Counted from the stretch's first letter, positions 40,864 to 50,520 are shown. The stretch is DNA of 64,000 bases from Amycolatopsis lexingtonensis (GCF_014873755.1 NZ_JADBEG010000001.1:9646501-9710500), one strand, 5' to 3'. The notes: generated from the sequence alone by a model not told the origin. Numbers and translations: made by a program.

Positions 40864-42833
40864 CCGAGGCCGGTCAGGAACGCGGCTCCGTTCGGGGTGC
40901 CGATGCCCGTGACGTCGTCGTAGCCGTCACGGACGTGGATCGTCAGCACGGCGTCGGCGTCCAGCGAACGCAGGCTCGCCGCCGAGTACCCGGCTGACGC
41001 GTCGACCGAGTTGTTGTAGTTGACGCGGGCGACCGCCATCGGCGACGGCGGCTGCTTGACGTCGTGGAACGCCGAGCTGCCCGCCCGCCCGTACAGCAGC
41101 GGGTTGGCGAAGCCGAACTCGTGGCCCGCCCGCTGCTGCGCCAGCGCGACGAACGCGGCGAACAGCGGTGACGCCAAGCTCGTGCCGCCGATGCGGTACT
41201 CGCTGTACTTCGCCGTGCCGTCCGGGAACGCCTGCGTCTGCCCGACCAGGAAACCGGTGTTCGGGTCGGCCAGCGCGGCCACGTCCGGCACCGCGCGCAT
41301 CGGCTGCGGGCGCGCGCCGTTCGCCGTCGCGATCGCGTTCGGCACGACTCCGGCCTGGTACGCGGGCTGGGTGAACAGCCGGCTCGTGCCGCCACCGGCG
41401 CCGCCGAAGAACTCGCCCGGCGGGGTGGGCACCCACGCACCGTTGGTCAGCACCGACCGCCCGGTCTCCCAGCCGGTCTCGAACAGGTACTCGCCGTTCT
41501 TGCCGACGCCGAGCGACGTCCCGCCGACCGCGGTCACCCACGGGCTGACCGCGGGCCAGTCCGGCGTCGCGTTCGGGTAGTTCGCCGCGACGCCGCCGGT
41601 CTCGTCGGCGTTGTCCCCGCTGGAGAAGTAGACGCCGATCCCGGTCGCCGCCGCCTCGATGAGCGTGTCGTTGAACGGCTTGACGTAGCCGGTCGGCAGC
41701 AGCTCGGTCGAGAACCCGTAGGAGTTCGTCACGATCGAGGCCAGGTGCTGGTCGACGACGTGGTTCATCGCCGCGTCGAGGTCCTGGTAGTTGTTCGGCG
41801 AACCGACGTAGACGATGTTCGCGCCCGGCGCGATGCTGTGCACCGCCTCGACGTCGAGGGTCTCCTCGCCGTACCAGCCCTGCGGGTCCTGCTTCGGGTT
41901 CTGCGGCCTGCCGTACACGCCCGGCGCCGCCACCTGGGTGAACTGGTTGCCGGACAGCTGCGGCAGGCCGTGCAGGCGGGAGTAGGTGTTGACGTCGGAG
42001 AGGATCGTCGGCGACGCGTAGGCGTCGATGATCGCCACGGTCTGGCCGGCGCCGTTGGTGCCGGCGGCGATGGCCTGCTGGACGCCGTACGCGCTCTGCA
42101 GCTGCGCGGGCGTGTAGCCGCACGGCGCCCACGGGTTCGGGTGCCCGTAGGCGTCCGGCACCTTGACGCCGTCCGGGGTGAGCGTGGTCGCGGTGGTCTT
42201 CTCGCCGTAGTAGGCCGAGCACGGCGGCGCGTTGACGAACGCGGGGGACGGCGACGCGGCCGGGCCGGCGGACGGCTGCAGCAGCGCGAACGACTCGTCG
42301 AGCCCGACGACCGCGCTGACGCTCGACGGGAGGCCGGCGGGCAGCGACAGGTCCTGCTCGGGCGCGCGCAGCGTCTTGCCGGCGACCTTGTACTCGCCGA
42401 AGCTCGTGCCGAACGCCGCCGCGGCCTGCGCGACCGTCCCTTCGGCCTGCACGTACCGGTGGTTGCCCGGGGTGTAGCCGACGTCGAAGCCGGCCTTGCG
42501 CAGCCACTGTTGCACCGCGCCCACGTCGTTCTGCGACGGCGCGAACCGCTGCCGGAACTGCGCGGCGGTGAGGTACCGGCCGTAGGCGGCGGAGCCCGGC
42601 GTCGAGACGCTGTTCGCCGCGGCGGCCGCGTCGCCGCTCCAGCCGAGGTAAACGCGAAACGCCACATTGTCCGCCGAATTCGCCGCCCCGGTACGGGCGG
42701 ATGATTTCGCCCAGGCCGGGACGCTGCCCGGCAACGGGGTCCGGTCGCTGGCCGCGGCGGCCCCGACCAGGAGACCGGCGGCCGTTACGGCCGTTGCGGC
42801 CAGCGCGATCAGCCGGATCACGGGTCTGCGCAT
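40860..42833 (-). CDS. Secreted S53 (sedolisin/kumamolisin-like) protease
   Basis: A 657-residue exported acid-type serine peptidase. Signal peptide (1-28), a Pro-kuma_activ propeptide (about 40-190) with NHRYVQAEGTVAQAA, then the S53 catalytic domain. The Glu and Asp of the triad lie in GEETLDVEA, the oxyanion Asp in the SSGDNADETGG region, and Ser in GGTSLASP. The calcium site near the C terminus is DDVTGIGTPNG. ATG 42833 behind GGAGGAG. A cluster of dyads lies upstream at 42891-42917. It lies between the cobIJ and cobL-emb operons without obvious link to cobalamin. Confidence 0.92.
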   Translation of the reverse strand: MRRPVIRLIALAATAVTAAGLLVGAAAASDRTPLPGSVPAWAKSSARTGAANSADNVAFRVYLGWSGDAAAAANSVSTPGSAAYGRYLTAAQFRQRFAPSQNDVGAVQQWLRKAGFDVGYTPGNHRYVQAEGTVAQAAAAFGTSFGEYKVAGKTLRAPEQDLSLPAGLPSSVSAVVGLDESFALLQPSAGPAASPSPAFVNAPPCSAYYGEKTTATTLTPDGVKVPDAYGHPNPWAPCGYTPAQLQSAYGVQQAIAAGTNGAGQTVAIIDAYASPTILSDVNTYSRLHGLPQLSGNQFTQVAAPGVYGRPQNPKQDPQGWYGEETLDVEAVHSIAPGANIVYVGSPNNYQDLDAAMNHVVDQHLASIVTNSYGFSTELLPTGYVKPFNDTLIEAAATGIGVYFSSGDNADETGGVAANYPNATPDWPAVSPWVTAVGGTSLGVGKNGEYLFETGWETGRSVLTNGAWVPTPPGEFFGGAGGGTSRLFTQPAYQAGVVPNAIATANGARPQPMRAVPDVAALADPNTGFLVGQTQAFPDGTAKYSEYRIGGTSLASPLFAAFVALAQQRAGHEFGFANPLLYGRAGSSAFHDVKQPPSPMAVARVNYNNSVDASAGYSAASLRSLDADAVLTIHVRDGYDDVTGIGTPNGAAFLTGLG

Positions 42834-42890
42834 CACTGCTCCTCCTCGGGGAAGTCACCCCTGCGACGGTGGAGGGGCGAGGAGAAAGCT

Positions 42891-42917
42891 AGTTCCGGGA
42901 ATGGGAACTGACCAGTT
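42891..42917. promoter_or_regulatory. Overlapping dyads upstream of the S53 protease gene
   Basis: AGTTCC and GGAACT (42891-42909, 7-base spacer) overlap AACTG and CAGTT (42906-42917), 58-84 bases upstream of the start codon. An AT-rich stretch follows (42955-42985). Repressor-site-like, unassigned. Confidence 0.35.
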
Positions 42918-43017
42918 TCGTGATCGAGTCGATGCGGGTAATGGATATTTCGGGCGGTGTATTTTTTCACCTATTGTTTTGTGCCACTCAGGGTAGAGCG
43001 ACGGCCGGTGCGCACAC

Positions 43018-43048
43018 CCGGACGGCGGTACCGAAGACCGCCGTCCGG
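43018..43048 (-). terminator. Hairpin after emb stop codon
   Basis: Perfect 12-bp arms (43018-43029 and 43037-43048) with a 7-base loop, directly after the arabinosyltransferase stop codon. No T tract. Confidence 0.65.
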
Positions 43049-43049
43049 C

Positions 43050-46000
43050 TCAGCGCGTCGGGTCCTTGCCGTTCGGCTGCCGCGGCCCCGGACCCGGCGA
43101 CCACCAGCCCGGCACCGTCTTCTCCCCGTGCACCACCGTCGGCGCGATGCCTTCCGTGAACGGCTCGATCTGCAGCAGCTGACCCCACGACTGGCTCGGT
43201 TGCCCGATCAGGTAGCTCGGGACCTCCGGCTCCTCGGCCAGCTCCTCCAGCCACCCGATCGGCCCGCCGTTCGTCGACGACGCCCAGTTCGCCTCGTCGG
43301 CCAGGCCGCCCGCCGTGATGCGGTAGGCCGGGACCTGGGAGATGCCGTCGTGGGACGTCACCGGCTGGACGCACGGGTACACGAACGACGCCGGCCAGTC
43401 CACGTACACCGGCTTCGAGCCGATGCGGTCGGTCAGCGTCGTGAACGTCGGGACGCGCGGGGCGGACGCCGCGATCCAGCCGTCCTCGGTGAGGTCGTTG
43501 TCGACGATGTTGATGCGGACCGCGTCCGTCTCCGGGGGGAGGTCGCGCAGGTTGATGCGGGTGTCGTTCCAGCCGCCGGTACCCGCGCCCGGGGGCAGCA
43601 TGAACTGGCTGCGGACGATCTTCACGCCGTCCGGGGTGTTGTGGCCGTAGTCGAGGCTGACCGACGTCGGGCGGCGGGCCGCGCCCGCGGTCGCCACCAC
43701 GACCTGGCCGTCCGCCGGCTTCTCCGTCAGCGCGTACCAGTCGCTGCGCAGCCGTCCGGCGCGCGTTTCCGGGTCGAGGAAGCTCGACCACATCGGGACC
43801 TTCTCCGGGGTGAACCCGTGCGGCGGCTCGGCCAGCGGGTCCTTGTCGTCGACCGGGCGGGTGTGGAAGCCGGTCTGGACGCGGCCGTTGTCCTGGTCCG
43901 GGTTCGGCAGCGGCGAGTTCTCCTGCGGCTTCTCCGCGACGGTCCGCTGCTCGGACTGCGTGTGCAGGATGCTCGTCGCCGCGTCGCGCTCGACCATCAC
44001 GTGGTCGGAAAGGTTGCAGCTCTTGCCGAACAGGTGCCCGACGTTCGCCGCGCCCAGGCTGTAGCTGCCGGCCTGGTTGTGGATCGCCCACGCCATCGTG
44101 ACGAACTCGCCCGCCGCCACCAGGCCGCAGACCACCACCAGCGAAAGGGACCCGAGCCGCAGCGCGCGCAACCGGCCTTCCTGGGGCTGAGCGGGCAGGC
44201 CCGGCCGGTGCGCGCGGACGTTCTCGACGAACGCGTACACCCCGGCGATCGCCGCCGCCACCAGCAGGATCGTGGACAGGCCGATGCCGCCGATCGACGG
44301 CGCCACGTTCGTCCACTGGACGCCGAGGCGCGAGACGAACCAGTACGTGTTCGGCCCGGTCGCGGCCAGCGCCGCGACGACCAGCAGCCCGGCCAGGAAG
44401 GCCGCGCGGTTGCGTTTGGACCGCAGCACCGTCGAACTGGTCGCGAGCGCGGTCAGCGCCGCCATCGACGCGCCGACCGCGGCGAACGCGCCGAAGTGGT
44501 GCGTCCACTTCGTCGGCGTCAGGGCCAGCAGCAGGAAGAACAACGCCGTGGTGCCGATCAGCCGGCGCGCCGGGCCGAGCGACGCGCCCTGGATGCGGCC
44601 GCGGCGCAGCAGCATCACCAGGCAGGTGGCCGTGCACAGCACCACCAGCAGCACCGGGAAGCGGCGCGGCGCCGAGCCGTCGGGGAGGCTCTCGAACAGC
44701 AGCTGGTAGCGCGCGAGCTCCTGGAACCACGAGAGGTTCGGGCCGACCTGGGTGCGGATCCGGGTGGCCTCCTGCACGGTCGCGAACGTCTGGTCGGCGA
44801 ACACCACGACCAGCACGAGCAGCCCGGCCGCGGCGACCGGCGCCAGCACCGGGAGCCAGCCGCTCTCGTTCGCGCGCTGGCGCACCAGCTTGAACAGCGG
44901 CCGCGCGGCGACCAGGAACGGCGCCACCGCGATCAGCCCGGTCGGCGTCGCGGCCAGGGTGAACCCGGCCGCGGTCAGGCCGAGGCACAGCGGCAGCAGC
45001 CGCCGTGTGACCAGCGTGCGTTCGACCGCGCAGATCGCCAGCAGCGAGCCGAGCGCGGCCACCGGTTCCGGCCGGACGCCGTTGTTGTAGGGCATCCACC
45101 AGATCAGGAACACCGTCGCGGCGGCCCAGCTGGCCGGGCGGCTGGTGCGGATCTGGGTGCCCAGGCGCGGCATCACCTCACGGCTGATCAGCAGCCAGCT
45201 GAGCACGCCGAGCAGGAACGACGGCAGCCGGATCCACGGCGGCACCGTGCTGACGTGCGTCATCAGCTCGAAGACGTGGTAGAACCAGCCGAACGGCGCC
45301 TCGGCGACGCCGAACCAGCGGTGGTAGTTCGTCAGGTAGCCGGTCGATTCGGTGACCCGGGCCATGGTGAGGATGTAGCCGTCGTCCGAAGTCACCGGCC
45401 CGATGAAGACCCACGCGCCGAGCGCGGCGATCACCGTGGCGTCGCGCAGCGTCAGCCGCCACCAGCCGACCGGCGCCCAGCGCGGGGCGCGGCGCGCGAA
45501 GCCGGAGTCACGGCGCCAGACCGCGATCATGCAGCCGATCAGCGACAGCACGGCGACCACGCCGACGACGATCTTCAGCGCGGTCGGCGACGTCTGGTAG
45601 CGCGTGTCCGGCACGACCGAGACGTGCAGGCCGGCGATCGGGTCCTTGCTCGAGTTGATCGAGGAGTAGATGCCGACGACCCGCGGGCGGACGTCCCCTT
45701 CGGCGTGGAAGATCGGCGTCCCGGCCACGGCGAGGGTCATCTGCGTCGCGTCGACGTCGAGCTCGACGTCGCACTTCTCGGCGGGCAGCGGCTGCTGGGC
45801 GATCTGCTGGCCCTGGCTGGAGGCGAACAGCACGCCGTTGTCCACGCGCAGCTGCAGGCCGACGCCCTTGCCGGCGTTCGGGTCGGTGCGCCCGTCCGGC
45901 ACGGTGGCGAAGAGCAGGCCCGGGCCGTTGGTGCGGGCGTCGACCGAGCGGATCGCCGCGCACGGCAGTTCGGCGCGCAGGTCCTGCGCCCAGTACCCGG

Positions 46001-46139
46001 TCAAGGGCGCGTTGACGGAGCGGGTGTCGCTGCCGGTGGGCCAGACGACCTCCGCCGTGTCCTGCACCACCGGCAGGAAGGGGAAAGCCAGCGCGCACAA
46101 GGCCGAGAGCAACCCCAGCGCTACGGCAATCAGACGCAT
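43050..46139 (-). CDS. Emb-type arabinosyltransferase
   Basis: A 1029-residue GT53 membrane enzyme like EmbA/B/C of mycobacteria, which transfer arabinose from decaprenylphosphoryl arabinose onto arabinogalactan or lipoarabinomannan. An N-terminal helix and extracellular jelly-roll-like domain (about 30-215) precede the multi-helix GT-C core with the conserved VTSDDGYILTMAR acidic pair and WMPYNNGVRPEP. A C-terminal carbohydrate-binding region (about 715-1029) follows. Only one copy is seen here. It lies 18 bases after bluB in the same direction, at the end of the cob operon, with a hairpin right after the stop. Confidence 0.94.
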   Translation of the reverse strand: MRLIAVALGLLSALCALAFPFLPVVQDTAEVVWPTGSDTRSVNAPLTGYWAQDLRAELPCAAIRSVDARTNGPGLLFATVPDGRTDPNAGKGVGLQLRVDNGVLFASSQGQQIAQQPLPAEKCDVELDVDATQMTLAVAGTPIFHAEGDVRPRVVGIYSSINSSKDPIAGLHVSVVPDTRYQTSPTALKIVVGVVAVLSLIGCMIAVWRRDSGFARRAPRWAPVGWWRLTLRDATVIAALGAWVFIGPVTSDDGYILTMARVTESTGYLTNYHRWFGVAEAPFGWFYHVFELMTHVSTVPPWIRLPSFLLGVLSWLLISREVMPRLGTQIRTSRPASWAAATVFLIWWMPYNNGVRPEPVAALGSLLAICAVERTLVTRRLLPLCLGLTAAGFTLAATPTGLIAVAPFLVAARPLFKLVRQRANESGWLPVLAPVAAAGLLVLVVVFADQTFATVQEATRIRTQVGPNLSWFQELARYQLLFESLPDGSAPRRFPVLLVVLCTATCLVMLLRRGRIQGASLGPARRLIGTTALFFLLLALTPTKWTHHFGAFAAVGASMAALTALATSSTVLRSKRNRAAFLAGLLVVAALAATGPNTYWFVSRLGVQWTNVAPSIGGIGLSTILLVAAAIAGVYAFVENVRAHRPGLPAQPQEGRLRALRLGSLSLVVVCGLVAAGEFVTMAWAIHNQAGSYSLGAANVGHLFGKSCNLSDHVMVERDAATSILHTQSEQRTVAEKPQENSPLPNPDQDNGRVQTGFHTRPVDDKDPLAEPPHGFTPEKVPMWSSFLDPETRAGRLRSDWYALTEKPADGQVVVATAGAARRPTSVSLDYGHNTPDGVKIVRSQFMLPPGAGTGGWNDTRINLRDLPPETDAVRINIVDNDLTEDGWIAASAPRVPTFTTLTDRIGSKPVYVDWPASFVYPCVQPVTSHDGISQVPAYRITAGGLADEANWASSTNGGPIGWLEELAEEPEVPSYLIGQPSQSWGQLLQIEPFTEGIAPTVVHGEKTVPGWWSPGPGPRQPNGKDPTR

Positions 46140-46157
46140 CGGCGCAACGCTAACGGG

Positions 46158-46817
46158 TCAGCGGTCGGCGGCTGACGCAGCCCCCGGATCACGCGGGGTG
46201 AACCGCCCGTGGTGGACCGCCTCGGTCAGGGGACGGCGGTTGCGCCAGCCGTGGCGTTCCAGGTCCGGCACGGTCTCGAGCCGGCTCACCGGGCCGACGC
46301 AGAGCCACGCCACCGGCCGGACGCCGTCCGGGATGCCGAGCAGCTCGCTCAGGAACGGCTCCCGGTAGAAGCTCACCCAGCCGACGCCGAGGCCTTCCGC
46401 GGTGGCGGCGAGCCAGAGGTTCTGGATCGCCAGGCACACCGAGTAGAGGCCGGCGTCGGCGATGGCGTGCCTGCCGAGGACGTCGGGCGCGCCGCGGGCC
46501 GGGTCGTAGGTGACGACGACGCCGAGGCTCGACTCGAGGATGCCCTCGATCTTGATGTTCGCGAAGGTGCTCGCGCGGTCTTCGGTGAGCTGCGCGGCGA
46601 ACACCTCCCGCTCTTCGTGGACGTGCTTCGCGAACGTCTCGCGCGTCGGGTGGTCGTCGACCAGCACGAAGTCCCATGGCTGGGTGAGCCCGACGCTGGG
46701 CGCGGCGTGCGCGGCTTCGAGGACCCTCGTCAGGGTCGCTTCGGGGATGGGTGCGCCGGTGAACTCGCCGCGGACGTCCCGGCGCTTGCGCAGGACTTCG
46801 TAGAACTCTTCGATCAT
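46158..46817 (-). CDS. bluB: 5,6-dimethylbenzimidazole synthase
   Basis: A 219-residue flavin enzyme of the nitroreductase fold, which breaks FMNH2 with O2 to make the lower ligand of cobalamin. BluB motifs present: RKRRDVRGEFTG, AAHAAPSVGLTQPWDFV and EGLGVGWVSFYRE. The start is ATG 46817, overlapping the cobK stop by 4 bases. Length typical. Together with CobT it supplies the DMB nucleotide, so this organism can make its own lower ligand. It is followed by emb. Confidence 0.95.
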   Translation of the reverse strand: MIEEFYEVLRKRRDVRGEFTGAPIPEATLTRVLEAAHAAPSVGLTQPWDFVLVDDHPTRETFAKHVHEEREVFAAQLTEDRASTFANIKIEGILESSLGVVVTYDPARGAPDVLGRHAIADAGLYSVCLAIQNLWLAATAEGLGVGWVSFYREPFLSELLGIPDGVRPVAWLCVGPVSRLETVPDLERHGWRNRRPLTEAVHHGRFTPRDPGAASAADR

Positions 46818-47533
46818 CGGTGCAGTACCCAATCGACGGCTTCGGGGACGGTGGCGGCGGTCTCGGTCACCGGGCGGGGCGGGCGCCGGACGACCAGGAC
46901 GGGCTTGCGCAGCTCCCGGGCCGCGGTCAGCTTCGCGCTGGTCTGGGCGCCGCCGGAGTCCTTGGTGACCAGGACGTCCACGCGGCCGAGCAGTTCGCGC
47001 TCGGCGGCCACCTCGTACGGCCCGCGGGCCAGGATCAGCTCGTGGTGGCGCGGCAGCGGAGGCTCGGGCGGGTCGACGCAGCGGATCAGGAACCACAGGT
47101 CGTCGAGGTGCGCGAAGGCGGGCAGCCCCTGGCGGCCGCTGGTGAGGAACACGCGGTTCCCCAGCTCGGGGAGCTTGCGGGCGGCGTCGGCGAGGTCGTC
47201 CGCCCAGTGCCAGACGTCCTCGGGGCCCGGCTGCCAGCCCGGGCGGGCGAGCCGCAGGAGGGGCGTGCCGGTCAGTTCGGCCGCCTTCGCCGCGTTGGCG
47301 CCGATGCGCTCGGCGAAGGGGTGCGTGGCATCGACGACGGCTTCAATGTCGTTCTCGCGGAGCCAGGTCGCGAGCCCTTCGGGACCACCGAAGCCGCCTA
47401 CGCGCACTTCGCCGGCCGGCAGCCGCGGCCGCGCGACGCGTCCGGCCAGCGAAGAGACGACCCGGACTTCGCGCGCTGTGAGGTCTTCGGCGAGTTTCCG
47501 GGCTTCGCCGGTGCCGCCGAGGATGAGGATCAC
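46814..47533 (-). CDS. cobK: Precorrin-6A reductase
   Basis: A 239-residue NADPH-dependent reductase (CobK/CbiJ) that reduces precorrin-6A to precorrin-6B (dihydro-precorrin-6). The start GGTGEARKLAEDL and VDATHPFAERI motif match the family, as does the TKDSGG segment near the C terminus (LVTKDSGGAQTSAKL). GTG 47533 overlaps the stop codon of the MocA-type oxidoreductase gene as GTGA. Cytoplasmic. It is coupled with bluB downstream. Confidence 0.95.
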   Translation of the reverse strand: MILILGGTGEARKLAEDLTAREVRVVSSLAGRVARPRLPAGEVRVGGFGGPEGLATWLRENDIEAVVDATHPFAERIGANAAKAAELTGTPLLRLARPGWQPGPEDVWHWADDLADAARKLPELGNRVFLTSGRQGLPAFAHLDDLWFLIRCVDPPEPPLPRHHELILARGPYEVAAERELLGRVDVLVTKDSGGAQTSAKLTAARELRKPVLVVRRPPRPVTETAATVPEAVDWVLHR

Positions 47534-48546
47534 CGGGGACGTCCGTACCCGACGGCCTCGCGCCACCGGTCGAGGGTCCGCAGGTTGGCGAGGGTTTCCG
47601 CCCAGGTCAGCTCGGGTGCCTGCCGGTCGCCGACGTGCGCGGCGACGTGGTCCGCTTCGCGCGCGAAGACGCCTTGGGTCGCTTCGACCTCGATGACCTC
47701 TGGCTCGCCGCCGGCCGGGGTCAGGATGATCTGCGACGTGCCCGGCGTCCGCAGCGGGTGGATCCACGCGGGCCGCGGGATGTGGAGGTGCCCGCGCGAG
47801 CCGTACACGCGGATGCCGTCTTCGCGGGTCAGCCGGATGCCGCACGAGATCGTCGCGAGGATGTCGCCGGGCAGCCGCAGCAGGCCGGTCGCGTACTCGT
47901 CGACGCCGTCCGCGCTCAGCCGGGCCATCCCGCTGACCTCGGTCGGCTCCACCACGGCTTCGCCGGTCGCGGCCTGGGCGACCAGCCGGGCCAGCGAGGT
48001 GCAGTAGCAGCCGACGTCGAGGATCCCGCCCCCGCCGAGCGCCGGATCACTGAGCCGGGCCGTTTCCTCGGGGTTGCTGTCGAAGGAGAAGGTGGTGTCG
48101 ACCGCGCGGACCTCGCCGATCGCACCGGCCGCGATCAGCTCGGCCAGCCGCCGGGTCTGCGGGTGCAGCCGGTACATGAACCCTTCCATGAGGAAGACGT
48201 CGTGCTTCCGCGCGGCGGCGATGACCTCTTCGGCGTCGGCCGCGGTGATGGTCAGCGGCTTCTCGCACAGCACGTGCTTGCCCGCTTCGGCGGCGGCGAT
48301 CGCCCACTCCTTGTGCAGGGCGTGCGGTGTCGAGACGTAGACGGCGTCGACGTCCGGGTCGGCGAGCAGGTCTTCGTAGCTGCCGTACGCCTTCGGGATG
48401 TCGAACCGCGCGGCGAAGTCCCGCGCCCGGCCGGCGTCGCGCGCGCCGACGGCGGCCAGCGTGCCGTGCTTGCTTTCGTCGACACCCGCGGCGAAGTGGC
48501 CGGCGATCGTCCCGGCGGCCAGCAGGCCCCAGCGCAGTTCCGTCAC
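47530..48546 (-). CDS. Gfo/Idh/MocA-family oxidoreductase
   Basis: A 338-residue NAD(P)-dependent dehydrogenase. The N-terminal Rossmann fold (LLAAGTIAGHFAAG) is followed by the family's EKPLT catalytic Lys (HVLCEKPLTIT) and a C-terminal alpha/beta domain containing GGGGILDVGCY. It probably oxidises or reduces a sugar or cyclitol. It is wedged between cobM and cobK with 4-base overlaps at both ends, so it is translated with cobalamin genes, yet no step of that pathway needs such an enzyme. Either an unrelated passenger or an undescribed accessory role. Confidence 0.87.
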   Translation of the reverse strand: MTELRWGLLAAGTIAGHFAAGVDESKHGTLAAVGARDAGRARDFAARFDIPKAYGSYEDLLADPDVDAVYVSTPHALHKEWAIAAAEAGKHVLCEKPLTITAADAEEVIAAARKHDVFLMEGFMYRLHPQTRRLAELIAAGAIGEVRAVDTTFSFDSNPEETARLSDPALGGGGILDVGCYCTSLARLVAQAATGEAVVEPTEVSGMARLSADGVDEYATGLLRLPGDILATISCGIRLTREDGIRVYGSRGHLHIPRPAWIHPLRTPGTSQIILTPAGGEPEVIEVEATQGVFAREADHVAAHVGDRQAPELTWAETLANLRTLDRWREAVGYGRPR

Positions 48547-49304
48547 AACGACTCCGGTTGGTCGGCCCGGTCCCGGGCACTCGAATAGAGGAAGCTGTCG
48601 GGAAAGTTCGTGGCGGCGAGCACCCGCCCGACGAAGATGGTGGCCGCACGGGTCATCCCGGCTTCGCGGACGAGGGCGGGGAGGTCGCCGAGCACCCCGC
48701 GCACGACGGTTTCCCCGGGCTGGGTCGCGAGCGCGACGACGGCGACCGGGCAGTCGTCGCCGTAGTGCGGGATCAGTTCGGCGGCCACCCGCTCGACGTG
48801 GTTGATCGCGAGGTGCAGCGCGAGAGTTGCTCCGGTGGCGGCGAAGGCGGCGAGGGTTTCGCCCGGCGGCATCTTCGTGGAGCGCGCTTGGACCCGCGTG
48901 ATGACCAGGCTCTGCCCGATTTCGGGCACGGTGAGTTCGCGCTGCAGCACGGCGGCCGACGCGGCGAAGGCGGGCACGCCGGGGACGACTTCGTACGGCA
49001 CGTTTTCCACGTCGAGCCGCCGCATCTGCTCGGCGACGGCGCTGTAGAGCGACGGGTCACCGGAGGTCAGCCGCGCGACCTCGTGCCCGGCGCGGTGGGC
49101 CGCCACCATCCGCGCGACGATCTGCTCGAGGCTGAGGTTCGCCGTGTCGACGAGTTCGGCTTCGGGTGGGCAGTAGGCGAGGAGGTCGGTGGGGGTCATG
49201 CTGCCCGGGTAGAGGCAGACCCCGCAGCGGGCGAGGAGGTCGCGCCCCCGCACGGTGATGAGGTCGGCGGCCCCCGGCCCGGCCCCGATGAAGTGCACGG
49301 TCAT
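48543..49304 (-). CDS. cobM: Precorrin-4 C11-methyltransferase
   Basis: A 253-residue SAM-dependent methylase of the tetrapyrrole family (CobM/CbiF). MTVHFIGAGPGAADLITVRG starts the fold; LTSGDPSLYSAV, PGVPAFAASAA and the late AINHVERVAAEL segment match. It methylates C-11 of precorrin-4. ATG 49304 overlaps the cobL stop by 4 bases. Length typical, no defects seen. Confidence 0.96.
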   Translation of the reverse strand: MTVHFIGAGPGAADLITVRGRDLLARCGVCLYPGSMTPTDLLAYCPPEAELVDTANLSLEQIVARMVAAHRAGHEVARLTSGDPSLYSAVAEQMRRLDVENVPYEVVPGVPAFAASAAVLQRELTVPEIGQSLVITRVQARSTKMPPGETLAAFAATGATLALHLAINHVERVAAELIPHYGDDCPVAVVALATQPGETVVRGVLGDLPALVREAGMTRAATIFVGRVLAATNFPDSFLYSSARDRADQPESL

Positions 49305-50452
49305 CGGCTGCTCCACTGCGTCACGACCCGGGCCGGTGTCCAGCCGGTGAAACCGCCCAGCGGGGCCGCTCGCTCGACCCCGATCCGCACCAGCTCGCCG
49401 CCGTGCTCCGCATATGCCCGCGCCAGCACCTGTTCCGCCTCCACCGTCACCCCGTGCGCCACCACCCGGGCCCCGGTGGCCACACATGTCTCGAGCACTC
49501 CTGCCACCGTCACCCCGCCGCCGATGAACACCGCGTCCGGGGCGGGCAACGCGCTCAGCACCTCCGGTGCCTCTCCCGTCACCACCTCCAGCTCCGGTAC
49601 TCCCAGGTCCACCGCGTTGCGGCCGATCCGCTCCGCTCGTTCCGCGTCCCGCTCGATCGCGACCGCCCGGTTCAGCCCGTGCAGCCGCGACCACTCGATG
49701 CCGACGCTGCCCGCGCCCGCGCCGACGTCCCACAGCAGCTCGCCGGGGCTCGGCGCGAGCCTCGACAGGGCCGAAACCCGCAGGTCGCGCTTCGTCAGCT
49801 GGCCGTCGTGGGCGTACACGTCGTCCGGGATGCCGATCAGGGGCAGCGCCGGGCCCACGCACTCCAGCGCGAACACCGTCAGCGGGCCGGGTTCGCCCGC
49901 CCAGCCGTCGGTGATGCGCTCCTCCGGCCCGCCCAGGTTCTCCAGCGCGAACAGCTCGCTCTCGCCATACCCCCGCACGGTGAGGAGGGAGCGCAAAGCC
50001 GTCGCGTCGGCACCCAGGACGAGCACCCGCCGCCGCGGGGCCAGCACCCGGGCGACGCGAGCCGACGAGCGGCCGACGAGCGTCACCACCTCGGTCTCTT
50101 CGGCGGACCAGCCCAGCCGGGCCCTGGCCAGTGTCACCGACGAGAGCGCGGGGAACGCGTCGACCTCGTATCCATGTGCCACGAGCGTAGTGCCGACCCC
50201 CGACAAAAACGGATCGCCGCTGGCCAGGACGCAGATCCGCTGTCCTTCGTGCTCCGCGATGAACGCGTCGAGCGCGGGCAGCAACGGCGACGGCCAAGGG
50301 ACGCCGTCGACCTCCGGCGGCAGGTAGTCGAGCTGCCTCGGCGCACCCAGCACGACGTCGGCGCCGAGGACGAGTGCTTGGGCTTGCTCCGACAGGCCGG
50401 ACCACCCGTCAGCTCCGATCCCCACCACCGTCAACCGTGATTTTTCGCGCAC
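49301..50452 (-). CDS. cobL: Precorrin-6Y C5,15-methyltransferase (decarboxylating)
   Basis: A 383-residue bifunctional methylase. The N-terminal CbiE-like half (about 1-195; VVGIGADGWSGL, LASGDPFLSGVGTTL) methylates C-5, and the C-terminal CbiT-like half (about 215-383; LLWDVGAGAGSVGIEW) methylates C-15 with C-12 decarboxylation. First gene of the cobL-cobM-MocA-cobK-bluB-emb run. Divergent from the chelatase I/D gene over 68 bases that must hold both promoters. Confidence 0.96.
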   Translation of the reverse strand: MREKSRLTVVGIGADGWSGLSEQAQALVLGADVVLGAPRQLDYLPPEVDGVPWPSPLLPALDAFIAEHEGQRICVLASGDPFLSGVGTTLVAHGYEVDAFPALSSVTLARARLGWSAEETEVVTLVGRSSARVARVLAPRRRVLVLGADATALRSLLTVRGYGESELFALENLGGPEERITDGWAGEPGPLTVFALECVGPALPLIGIPDDVYAHDGQLTKRDLRVSALSRLAPSPGELLWDVGAGAGSVGIEWSRLHGLNRAVAIERDAERAERIGRNAVDLGVPELEVVTGEAPEVLSALPAPDAVFIGGGVTVAGVLETCVATGARVVAHGVTVEAEQVLARAYAEHGGELVRIGVERAAPLGGFTGWTPARVVTQWSSR

Positions 50453-50520
50453 GATTTCCCACCCTAAGCGAGGCGGCCGCTGTGCGATGATCGGCCGGTC
50501 GCCGACCTGGAGGAGTGCTG

